Shown: in pieces, positions 9,257 to 16,425 of the stretch | How positions within the stretch are numbered: position 1 is the first letter of the stretch | Layout: each line of letters opens with the position of its first letter | Source of the DNA: Bacteroidales bacterium UBA6229 | GTDB taxonomy: Bacteria; Bacteroidota; Bacteroidia; Bacteroidales; F082 | Length of the DNA stretch: 62,354 nt | Assembly: GCA_002440975.1 (NCBI GenBank) | Contig: DJWN01000043.1 | Coordinates: forward strand, 1 to 62,354 | Direction: 5' to 3' | The notes under the pieces: generated by a model | The model's input: the letters and a program-made list of their open reading frames with translations, nothing else | The model's database searches: none | What the model was told of the DNA's origin: nothing | Program-made: the position numbers and the translations under genes

Positions 9257-10750
9257 ATGAAAAAAATAAAATCAATGAAGCTAAAAACTTTAATTGTAGT
9301 GTTTTTAGCCGCATTCGTTTCAGGATGTGGATTATTTGGAGGCAAAGGAAGCAGCGATGTTTCCCGCACCACAGGATGGGCGTATAATTCAGATGAAACT
9401 GGTAATATCCCCTATGAATCGGGCTACGAACAGGAAACCGGCCCCGGTTTGGTTTTTATTCAGGGTGGCACATTCACCATGGGCAGAGTGGAACAGGATG
9501 TTATGTACAAGTGGGATAACTACCCCAGAAGAGTTACTGTTGCTTCTTTCTACATGGATGAAGCCGAAGTTTCTAACCAGGATTACCGGGAATACACGCA
9601 TTGGTTAAGCAGAGTTTATCCGGGCGACAGGGAAAAAATACAGGCAGCGCTTCCCGACACAATGGTTTGGAGAAGTGAACTTGCCTACAATGAACCCTAT
9701 GTAAATAACTATTTCAGGCACCCGGCATACAGCGATTACCCTGTTGTTGGGGTAACCTGGGAGCAGGCAGAAGCATACTGCGCATGGCGTACCGACAGGG
9801 TGAATGAACAAATCCTGGTTGACAAGGGAATTATTCAGCATGACAATACCCAAAGCGGGCAGAATGTATTTACTACCGACACCTATCTTGCCGGTTTATA
9901 CCAGGGAACAGACGGGGAAGAACCCATTGAAAATGCCGACGGCACAACACGAAGGCTAAAATGGGAAGACGGAATTGCGCTGCCCAGTTACCGCTTGCCA
10001 ACCGAAGCCGAATGGGAATATGCTGCCTTGGGTCTGGTAGGAAATACTATGCAGGAACGTATTGTCGAAAGACGAGTATATCCCTGGAATGGTGACGGCC
10101 TCAGAACAGACGACAGTAAATTTTACGGGAGCTTCGTAGCCAATTTCAAACGCGGAAGAGGCGATTATATGGGTGTTGCCGGAAGTTTGAATGATGGTGC
10201 CGATTTGCCTGCTCCTGTGGGCTCCTACTGGCCCAACGATTATGGCTTGTATAATATGGGAGGCAATGTTTCGGAATGGGTGCTCGATGTGTATCGCCCG
10301 CTGTCATTTGAGGATGTTGCAGACTATAATCCTTTCAGAGGAAACATCTTTATGAATAAAAAACGGGATGCTGACGGCTTTTTGGCCGAAAAAGACTCTC
10401 TCGGACGGATGGTATATGTTGAAGTTTCTCCCGAAGAAGCTGCTAACCGCAAAAACTACCGTCGGGGTTACAATGTCAACTATGGCGATGGCGATTTTAT
10501 GTCTTCCATTCAGGATGACTGGAGTACACCTCCCGAAAATCAGAAAGAAATGACAGACCAGATGTATGAGTATGGTGTAACTTCTCTAGTTTCGGATAAA
10601 GCACGCGTGTATAAAGGTGGTTCCTGGGCTGACGGCCCCTATTATCTGAGCCCCGGCACCCGCCGTTTCCTGAACGAAGACGAATCAGCCAGCTCTATCG
10701 GATTCCGCTGTGCCATGAATAAAGTGGGCAGCTCTCTGGTAAACCGATAA
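9257..10750 (+). CDS. gldJ: Gliding motility / type IX secretion lipoprotein GldJ
   Basis: Outer-membrane lipoprotein with a formylglycine-generating-enzyme (sulfatase-modifying factor) fold, needed for gliding and for stability of the type IX machinery in flavobacteria. The 497-residue protein has a lipobox ending VSGC at Cys24. The fold follows: FIQGGTFTMGRVEQD, FYMDEAEVSNQDY, YPVVGVTWEQAEAYCAWR, RLPTEAEWEYAA, GNVSEWVLDVY and a final GFRCAMN. GldK/PorK is a paralogue of the same fold, but the GRVEQDVMYKWDN block and the porU and murF neighbours favour GldJ. An alternative start is Met7 at 9275. No GATC occurs anywhere in this gene, unlike murF next door. Confidence 0.88.
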   Translation: MKKIKSMKLKTLIVVFLAAFVSGCGLFGGKGSSDVSRTTGWAYNSDETGNIPYESGYEQETGPGLVFIQGGTFTMGRVEQDVMYKWDNYPRRVTVASFYMDEAEVSNQDYREYTHWLSRVYPGDREKIQAALPDTMVWRSELAYNEPYVNNYFRHPAYSDYPVVGVTWEQAEAYCAWRTDRVNEQILVDKGIIQHDNTQSGQNVFTTDTYLAGLYQGTDGEEPIENADGTTRRLKWEDGIALPSYRLPTEAEWEYAALGLVGNTMQERIVERRVYPWNGDGLRTDDSKFYGSFVANFKRGRGDYMGVAGSLNDGADLPAPVGSYWPNDYGLYNMGGNVSEWVLDVYRPLSFEDVADYNPFRGNIFMNKKRDADGFLAEKDSLGRMVYVEVSPEEAANRKNYRRGYNVNYGDGDFMSSIQDDWSTPPENQKEMTDQMYEYGVTSLVSDKARVYKGGSWADGPYYLSPGTRRFLNEDESASSIGFRCAMNKVGSSLVNR

Positions 10751-10770
10751 AGCTAACCGAAAATAAAACC

Positions 10771-10798
10771 AAAAGCCCCGTCAGATGATGGGGCTTTT
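10771..10798 (+). terminator. Rho-independent terminator after gldJ
   Basis: A nine-base stem AAAAGCCCC / GGGGCTTTT with a ten-base loop is followed by a T run, 20 bp after the gldJ stop. It closes the gldJ transcript just before the compositional boundary. Confidence 0.9.
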
Positions 10799-10817
10799 TT
10801 AGTGATATTAGTTTGGG

Positions 10818-10851
10818 TTTGGACTTTTGAAAACTAAAACCGGTATTTTTG
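10818..10851 (+). promoter_or_regulatory. Promoter of murF
   Basis: TTTG at 10818-10821 and TATTTTTG at 10844-10851 (TAnnTTTG), separated by 22 bp, fit the Bacteroidota promoter form. The -7 box ends 23 bp before the murF ATG. It would drive the murF-anmK pair and perhaps exbB-exbD-tonB. Confidence 0.6.
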
Positions 10852-10874
10852 TCTTTACTTTTTAAAGCAAATCA

Positions 10875-12167
10875 ATGAAAACACCCGAATCACTGTATTC
10901 ACTTTTTTTGAAACACCGTAAAGTAAGCACCGATAGCCGAAACCTGGAGAAAGACGCGATATTTTTTGCACTCAGAGGCGATAATTTTGATGGCAATCAA
11001 TTTGTGCTTCAGGCAATTGAAAACGGTGCTGCTGCTGCTGTGTCTGATCGCACCGAATTTTCTGAGCATCCGCAGGTTTGGGTGGTAGATGATACACTTC
11101 GGGCACTTCAGCAGCTGGCCAGGATGCATCGCAAAGCCATGCCTGCCAAAGTGATCGGCATCACTGGTTCAAATGGAAAAACCACAACCAAAGAGCTTAT
11201 TGCAGCTGTGCTGTCGAAAAAATACGAAGTACTCTATACCAGGGGAAATCTGAATAATCATATTGGTGTTCCGCTTACATTGCTTCAGCTTAAGCCGGAT
11301 ACGGAGCTGGCTGTTATCGAGATGGGAGCAAATCATCAGGGTGAGATTGCAGCACTTTCGCGATTGGCAATGCCTGATTTTGGGTTGATTACCAATATTG
11401 GAAAGGCGCATCTGGAAGGTTTTGGTGGCTTTACAGGGGTGATCAATGCCAAAAGTGAGCTCTTTGCTTATCTTGACGATCATGGGGGCAAGGTATTCGT
11501 AAATATTGACAATGAATTACTTGATCGGCTGTCTGTTAATTTGGATCGTTTCACTTACGGACAAAATAACAAAGCCGAGGTGTATGGTGAGCTTGTTGCC
11601 GATGACCCATTTCTTAGCCTGGTGTGCGAATATCATTCGCGGCAAGCAATAATACATACGCAGATTACAGGGCAGTATAATTTTGAGAATATCATGGCAG
11701 CAGTGGCTGTTGGCAACTACTTTGAGGTGGATACTCATGCAATTGTGGAGGCGATTGAAAATTACCTGCCTGCAAATCATCGTTCGCAAATCATTGAAAC
11801 AGAACGAAATCAGCTTTTGATGGATGCCTACAATGCCAATCCCACCAGCATGGAAGCCGCTCTGATCAATTTTTCGAAACGATGCGGGCAACGCGCCATG
11901 CTTATATTGGGCGATATGCTCGAGCTGGGTGATGCCAGTGAAGCCGAACACGCCAACATTTTGAAGCTGGTGATTGATCTGGATTTCAGAAATGTAGTGT
12001 TGGTAGGGCTCGAGTTTGCAAAGGTTTACGCTGGCAACGATTGGATCCATGTAAATAAAGTGGAGGAATTGATCAGCCTGTTCAAGGAAGATGCTCCCAC
12101 TGGCTATGAGATACTGATCAAAGGCTCAAGAGGCATTCGACTCGAGAAGCTTTTACCATTCTTATAA
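10875..12167 (+). CDS. murF: UDP-N-acetylmuramoyl-tripeptide--D-alanyl-D-alanine ligase
   Basis: Last cytoplasmic ligase of peptidoglycan precursor synthesis: adds D-Ala-D-Ala to UDP-MurNAc-tripeptide with ATP. Its 430 residues have the Mur ligase plan. The N-terminal substrate domain contains DSRNLEKDAIFFALRGDNFDGN, the ATP loop is GITGSNGKTTTKE, the central domain has NNHIGVPLTLL and EMGANHQGEI, and the C-terminal domain contains DAYNANPTSMEAAL. Adjacency of gldJ and murF is known, as I recall, from other Bacteroidota. It is 2 bp from anmK. GATC occurs 11 times here, against none in gldJ. Confidence 0.96.
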   Translation: MKTPESLYSLFLKHRKVSTDSRNLEKDAIFFALRGDNFDGNQFVLQAIENGAAAAVSDRTEFSEHPQVWVVDDTLRALQQLARMHRKAMPAKVIGITGSNGKTTTKELIAAVLSKKYEVLYTRGNLNNHIGVPLTLLQLKPDTELAVIEMGANHQGEIAALSRLAMPDFGLITNIGKAHLEGFGGFTGVINAKSELFAYLDDHGGKVFVNIDNELLDRLSVNLDRFTYGQNNKAEVYGELVADDPFLSLVCEYHSRQAIIHTQITGQYNFENIMAAVAVGNYFEVDTHAIVEAIENYLPANHRSQIIETERNQLLMDAYNANPTSMEAALINFSKRCGQRAMLILGDMLELGDASEAEHANILKLVIDLDFRNVVLVGLEFAKVYAGNDWIHVNKVEELISLFKEDAPTGYEILIKGSRGIRLEKLLPFL

Positions 12168-12169
12168 AG

Positions 12170-13252
12170 ATGAAAAATAATTATTTAGTTATCGGTCTGA
12201 TGTCTGGCTCATCATTGGATGGCATTGATATGGTAGCGGTTGAGTTTATTCGGGATTCCAATTCATGGCAGTATGCGTTTAAAACCACACAGTTTGTTCC
12301 TTATACAGATGAATGGAAGAACAGGCTCAGGGAGGCTTATCATGCGGATGAAGCCACGATAGCACGGATCGACAAAGACTATGGGGATTTTTTGGGTGAT
12401 ACGGTCGCGAATTTTGTCAGTAAACATCAGTTAAAACCGGATTTCATCTCTTCACACGGTCATACGCTTTTTCACCAGCCTGAAGCTGCTTTCACCCTGC
12501 AAATAGGAAACGGACAAGCTCTTGCAGATCGCTGTGGCTTCATGGTGATCAACGATTTCAGAAGCGAAGATGTGGCAAAAGGCGGACAAGGTGCTCCCTT
12601 GGTGCCTATTGGTGATCAGTTGCTGTTTTCTGATTACGATTGTTGTTTGAATATTGGTGGAATAGCGAATCTTTCTGTTGAGCGAAAGGGGAACCGCCTG
12701 GCTTACGACATTTGTATCGCCAATCAGGCACTCAATTATATCGCTACACTTGATGGCCGGGAAATGGATTTTGACGGGAAAATGGCTGCCTCTGGTAATT
12801 TGATTACAGAGCTTTACGATGAATTGGAAGCATCAGCCTATTTTAATCAACTAGCACCCAAATCATTAGGTAGAGAGTTTTTTGAAAACCAGCAACTGCC
12901 TCTTTTAACAAAACAGGCTTATCGGCCCGCTGACCTTGCTCATACTTATGTTCAGCATCTTGTTAGCCGCATAAGTGCTGAACTTAAAAGCCTGCAAGTA
13001 AAAACGGTGTTGCTCAGCGGAGGAGGGACATTCAACACTTATCTGGTAGATCAACTTCGGCAGTTGAGCAAAGCTGAAATTATCGTACCCGATCAAAGGC
13101 TGGTGGACTTTAAGGAAGCACTGGTGTTTGCATTGTTGGGTGTATTGAAGATCAGAGGAGAGGTTAATGTGCTGGCCTCAGTTACGGGAGCTGATTCCGA
13201 CAGCAGTAGTGGTAATATTTGGTATCCGGCTTTGGGGAACAAAATATACTAA
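12170..13252 (+). CDS. anmK: Anhydro-N-acetylmuramic acid kinase
   Basis: Phosphorylates and opens 1,6-anhydro-MurNAc to MurNAc-6-phosphate, returning wall-turnover sugar to metabolism. The 360-residue length is normal. Family signatures are the N-terminal GLMSGSSLDGIDMVAVEF, FISSHGHTLFHQP, the middle block NDFRSEDVAKGGQGAPLVPIGD, NIGGIANLS and the C-terminal LLSGGGTFNTYL. The start is 2 bp after the murF stop, so the two are probably cotranscribed. This pairs the last cytoplasmic ligase of wall synthesis with a recycling enzyme. Confidence 0.95.
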   Translation: MKNNYLVIGLMSGSSLDGIDMVAVEFIRDSNSWQYAFKTTQFVPYTDEWKNRLREAYHADEATIARIDKDYGDFLGDTVANFVSKHQLKPDFISSHGHTLFHQPEAAFTLQIGNGQALADRCGFMVINDFRSEDVAKGGQGAPLVPIGDQLLFSDYDCCLNIGGIANLSVERKGNRLAYDICIANQALNYIATLDGREMDFDGKMAASGNLITELYDELEASAYFNQLAPKSLGREFFENQQLPLLTKQAYRPADLAHTYVQHLVSRISAELKSLQVKTVLLSGGGTFNTYLVDQLRQLSKAEIIVPDQRLVDFKEALVFALLGVLKIRGEVNVLASVTGADSDSSSGNIWYPALGNKIY

Positions 13253-13357
13253 AGCCGGCAAAAATCAGTTATGTAAACAATACAAGGTTGAAAACTGAAG
13301 CCTGACGATTGATGACATGAGAGAAATAAAAAATACTTTTACAATAAAATTAAACTT

Positions 13358-14062
13358 ATGCTAACAGCTTTTTTATTGCAGGTAAAGTCAGCTGCTAACG
13401 ATTTGGGTGGAGCAGCCCTCGAAGCACAACAAGGTGAACTGAAGCTTTCCGTTCTTGATCTGGCTATTAAAGGCGGATGGATTATGGCCGTGCTGGGGGT
13501 TTTTTCGATTATCGCAGTGTATATTTTTATCGAACGATACCTTGTTATTACCAGAGCATCCGGAAGTGACAAGCATTTTATGAATAACATTCGTGAGTTT
13601 ATTCATGCCGGAAAGCTGGATGCCGCTGTCGCACTTTGCAAGAACAATCAAACACCTATTGCACGCATGATTGAGAAAGGACTCTCGCGTATTGGCAAGC
13701 CTCTGAATGATATCAATGCAGCTATCGAAAATGTTGGTAAACTGGAGGTTAGCAAGCTCGAAAAGGGTGTAGCCGGACTGGCAACTATTGCCGGAGCTGC
13801 ACCTATGCTTGGTTTTTTGGGTACAGTGATTGGCATGGTAAGGGCTTTTTATGATATGTCGATGGCTGGCAATAATATTGATATCGCCCTGTTATCTTCG
13901 GGCATCTATCAGGCGATGATCACAACCATCGGCGGTTTGATCGTTGGGATTTTGGCGTATATATTTTACAATGTGCTGGTGTCGCGTATCGAAAAGGTGG
14001 TTTACCTGCTCGAGGCTCGCGCAACGGAGTTTATGGATGTATTGCACGAACCAGCACGCTAA
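13358..14062 (+). CDS. exbB: MotA/TolQ/ExbB proton channel family protein
   Basis: Inner-membrane subunit of a proton-driven energy transducer (ExbB/TolQ type). The 234-residue protein has a first membrane segment at about residues 46-68 (GGWIMAVLGVFSIIAVYIFIE). The large cytoplasmic loop and the conserved pair of membrane segments follow, with LATIAGAAPMLGFLGTVIGMV and AMITTIGGLIVGILAYIFYN. It begins 105 bp after anmK and is followed 11 bp later by the ExbD-type partner, then by a TonB-like protein. Whether the complex works in TonB-dependent transport or in a Tol-like envelope role cannot be told from sequence alone. Confidence 0.92.
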   Translation: MLTAFLLQVKSAANDLGGAALEAQQGELKLSVLDLAIKGGWIMAVLGVFSIIAVYIFIERYLVITRASGSDKHFMNNIREFIHAGKLDAAVALCKNNQTPIARMIEKGLSRIGKPLNDINAAIENVGKLEVSKLEKGVAGLATIAGAAPMLGFLGTVIGMVRAFYDMSMAGNNIDIALLSSGIYQAMITTIGGLIVGILAYIFYNVLVSRIEKVVYLLEARATEFMDVLHEPAR

Positions 14063-14073
14063 AAAATACAATT

Positions 14074-14487
14074 ATGGCAATTCAAACCAGAAATAAACGC
14101 AATGTAAATTTCAGTACGGCATCTATGTCGGACCTGGTGTTTTTGCTGTTGATTTTTTTTATGCTTACTTCTACCCTGGTAGCTCCCAACGCCATTAAGC
14201 TGTTATTGCCTTCAAGCAAAAGCAAGACGATGGCCAAACAAACAGTAACAGTGTATATCGACAATAATAACCAGTATTTTGTTGGCGAAAGCCGTGTGAA
14301 TGCTGATGATCTGGAACGCAGGCTAGTAGCTGGTATTGGCGGGCAGCAGGAAGCAACAGTGGTTTTGAGGTCAGATAAAACCGTGGCTGTGCAATATGTG
14401 GTTAATGTGATTGATGCTGTAAACGAGATCAATCAAAAATCGGGGCAAAAACATAAAGTAATACTTGCAACTTCGGCAAAACAATGA
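14074..14487 (+). CDS. exbD: ExbD/TolR family biopolymer transport protein
   Basis: The 137-residue partner of ExbB: one N-terminal membrane helix followed by a periplasmic domain. The helix holds the essential proton-carrying Asp in SMSDLVFLLLIFFMLTSTL. The periplasmic part, with QTVTVYIDNNNQYFVG and VVLRSDKTVAVQYV, matches the TolR/ExbD fold. Its stop codon overlaps the start of the following tonB-like gene (ATGA), implying coupled translation of the third component. Confidence 0.93.
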   Translation: MAIQTRNKRNVNFSTASMSDLVFLLLIFFMLTSTLVAPNAIKLLLPSSKSKTMAKQTVTVYIDNNNQYFVGESRVNADDLERRLVAGIGGQQEATVVLRSDKTVAVQYVVNVIDAVNEINQKSGQKHKVILATSAKQ

Positions 14488-15317
14488 AAATAATAAAAGA
14501 TAGGGATCGGAGAAGGGCATTGATTGGGACAATCGTTTTCCACTCACTGCTTTTGATCGCCTTGATTTTTATGGCACTCACCACCCCACTGCCCTTACCT
14601 GGCGAGGAAGGAGTAGAAGTAGATCTGGGTTTTTATGATCAGGGAATGGGCTTGGTGCAGCCTGACGAATTTGTTCAGGAAGCCGCACCCGTTGCACCTC
14701 CTCCAGCCCAGAATGTAGTGGAGGAGCTTGTGGAAGAGGAAATCGTGACAGCCGAAAATGAAGAAGTTCCACAGATAGAAGAGATTGTGCAGGAGGAGAA
14801 GCCGGAGGAAATTATACAAGAGGAAGAAGTCGTTGAGCCGGAGCCCGAAACCCAGCCTCAGGAAGAACCCGAGCCGGTAAAGGAAGAACCTAAACCTGTG
14901 GTGAACGAACGCGCTCTTTTTAAAGGTGCAGCAGGACAATCGCCACAATCAGAAGGTATAACAGGTCAGCCTGGCGATCAGGGAAGGCCGGATGGCTTGC
15001 GTGATGTGAAGCGCTATGATGGCCAGGGCGGTAAGGGCGATGGTCCCGCCTACAGTTTAGGTGGAAGAGGTGCTAAATACCTCGAGAAACCTACCGAACA
15101 GTTTAAAGAACAGGGCGATGTGGTGGTTGACATCTGGGTTGACAAGCAGGGTATTGTCAAACGTGCTCTTGTGAGTGCAAAAGGCACCACCATTATCGAT
15201 CCGAATTTGAGGTCAATTGCGGTAAGGGCAGCCTTAAAATCAACTTTTAGCGAGGATCCCACTGCAGCAGACCTTCAAAAAGGAACGATCACCTACACCT
15301 TTATCATCAGAAGGTAA
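14484..15317 (+). CDS. TonB-like energy transducer
   Basis: A 277-residue protein with a single N-terminal membrane anchor (about residues 10-33). A long Pro/Glu/Val-rich linker, about residues 60-140, would span the periplasm. The C-terminal TonB-like domain is about residues 190-277: DVVVDIWVDKQGIVKRALVSA, SIAVRAALKSTF, GTITYTFIIRR. The linker is highly acidic rather than the Pro-Lys type of enteric TonB. Coupling with exbB and exbD shows a complete three-part energy-transduction operon. No TonB-dependent receptor is in the window, so the client transporters are elsewhere. Confidence 0.88.
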   Translation: MKIIKDRDRRRALIGTIVFHSLLLIALIFMALTTPLPLPGEEGVEVDLGFYDQGMGLVQPDEFVQEAAPVAPPPAQNVVEELVEEEIVTAENEEVPQIEEIVQEEKPEEIIQEEEVVEPEPETQPQEEPEPVKEEPKPVVNERALFKGAAGQSPQSEGITGQPGDQGRPDGLRDVKRYDGQGGKGDGPAYSLGGRGAKYLEKPTEQFKEQGDVVVDIWVDKQGIVKRALVSAKGTTIIDPNLRSIAVRAALKSTFSEDPTAADLQKGTITYTFIIRR

Positions 15318-15400
15318 CTGATTGATAACGTGTTAATACAACTATTTGAAATTTGTCAGTACTGATAATAATATGGATTTAATGCTGTTTATAAATCAAA

Positions 15401-15501
15401 TCATTGTTGTTCGGTAAAATTCAAATAAAAATACTCAATCGTTGTATTAATGTCGTCCCGTACTTACGAGACGACATTATAATTTTACCGGACAACAGTG
15501 A
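15401..15501. mobile_element. 101-bp MITE-like element with target-site duplication
   Basis: Inverted ends at 15401-15421 and 15481-15501 match at 19 of 21 positions, and both differences would be G-U pairs in RNA. Direct repeats AATCAAA at 15394-15400 and 15502-15508 abut the ends exactly, as a 7-bp target duplication would. Inside is a second perfect 10-bp inverted repeat (TAATGTCGTC at 15448-15457, GACGACATTA at 15470-15479). There is no open frame, so it would be a non-autonomous element moved by a transposase encoded elsewhere. It lies directly upstream of a truncated gene. Because an A flanks both sides, the duplication could also be read as 8 bp. Confidence 0.75.
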
Positions 15502-15518
15502 AATCAAATATAAAGCAT

Positions 15519-15746
15519 ATGAATAGAAAGTTAATCCTATATATTGTTGCAAGTCTGGATGGTTACATTGCAAAATCAGGTGATGATCTTAGCTTTTTAA
15601 AGCTTGTCGAAAAGCAGGGAGAAGATTATGGTTATGGGGAGTTTACCTCAACAATCGATACGATAATTCTTGGCCGAAAAACCTATGAATGGGTGGAGAG
15701 GCACATTGGAACCACGCATTATGATAATGGAGAAAGACAGGTTTAA
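15519..15746 (+). pseudogene. Truncated dihydrofolate-reductase-family protein
   Basis: The N-terminal part of a DHFR/RibD C-terminal-domain family protein: KLILYIVASLDGYIAKSGDDLSFL, EDYGYGEF and TIDTIILGRKTYEW are all recognisable. The frame stops after 75 residues (NGERQV), whereas full members have about 170-190. I find no continuation in any frame before the next gene starts 41 bp later, so the C-terminal half is deleted rather than frameshifted. The ATG at 15519 is preferred over the GTG at 15498, which lies in the MITE end. The MITE inserted 11 bp upstream of this start. It is probably not functional. Confidence 0.8.
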
Positions 15747-15787
15747 GTCCCTACATGTTATAAGTTTATATCTTTGGATAAAAAGAT

Positions 15788-16333
15788 ATGGAAAGAACAA
15801 TTGGAATTGTTGTTTTATTACTCATTGGGTTAAGTTCATGTGTGGTACAGGGGCTTACCAACGATTTTGGCAAACTAAATGAAAGTGAGAAAGCAAAAAT
15901 TCTTCCGTTTGAGGGATTTTCAGCTATAAAACCAGGATACATTTTTGAGATTAATGCCAAAGATCTTCGTGAAGAATTGAAGCAGCATGAAAAGTCATTG
16001 GTTTACTTTTTCTCAAATGGCTGTTCAGCAATTGGCTGTAAACCATTAGCTGATTATTTACACTATGCAAACCAGCACGATTATAGGTTGTTTTTAGTGA
16101 TGAATGGTTATGCAAACCTTGCATCTACGCTGAATCAAAATGTTGATGCTCCCTTATTTGCCATTGATACAGAATATTATAAAACCCGTTTGAGTTATAA
16201 ATACTCCCGATATTTTGAAAATGAACTGATGAGTCTTCCTATCAAAACCAAACAGGATAATTATCGTGGTAATATTTATCTGTTCGAAGGTGATCAGTTC
16301 ATTAGTATCTGGATGAGTTTACCGGAAAATTGA
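15788..16333 (+). CDS. Hypothetical lipoprotein with Cys pair
   Basis: I do not recognise this 181-residue protein. It starts with a lipoprotein signal: hydrophobic residues 5-15, lipobox GLSSC, Cys18. The mature part contains a strand-like LVYFF followed by SNGCSAIGCKPLADYL with Cys79 and Cys84, then RLFLVMNGYA. Such a strand followed by a Cys pair recalls a thioredoxin-like fold, but the CxxxxC spacing is not the standard one, so this is only a suggestion. It stands alone between the truncated gene and the convergent htpG. Base composition is AT-richer than the neighbours by eye. Confidence 0.7.
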   Translation: MERTIGIVVLLLIGLSSCVVQGLTNDFGKLNESEKAKILPFEGFSAIKPGYIFEINAKDLREELKQHEKSLVYFFSNGCSAIGCKPLADYLHYANQHDYRLFLVMNGYANLASTLNQNVDAPLFAIDTEYYKTRLSYKYSRYFENELMSLPIKTKQDNYRGNIYLFEGDQFISIWMSLPEN

Positions 16334-16377
16334 TCTGTATTGGCTAGTAATATTTATGAGTGGAAAGTTGAAGAATA

Positions 16378-16408
16378 GCCGGGACTCGAATTTTGGTTCT
16401 GTCCCGGC
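16378..16408. repeat. Palindrome between convergent genes
   Basis: GCCGGGAC (16378-16385) and GTCCCGGC (16401-16408) form a perfect 8-bp stem with a 15-base loop between the convergent lipoprotein gene and htpG. There is no T tract directly after it, so it is a weak candidate for a bidirectional terminator and could equally be one of the genome's GC-rich palindromes. Confidence 0.6.
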
Positions 16409-16425
16409 CAATCCTTAAAATATTA

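Noticed and set aside
9257..10750. Reading this gene as gldK/porK instead of gldJ
   Set aside because: Both share the formylglycine-enzyme fold, but the sequence block after the start of the domain and the porU and murF neighbours favour GldJ.
11517..12050. Minus-strand open frame of 177 codons inside murF
   Set aside because: The murF protein is intact and conserved on the other strand; this frame has no recognisable domain.
15670..15882. Continuation of the truncated DHFR-family gene in another frame
   Set aside because: The alternative frame reads unrelated residues, so the gene is deleted at its end rather than frameshifted.
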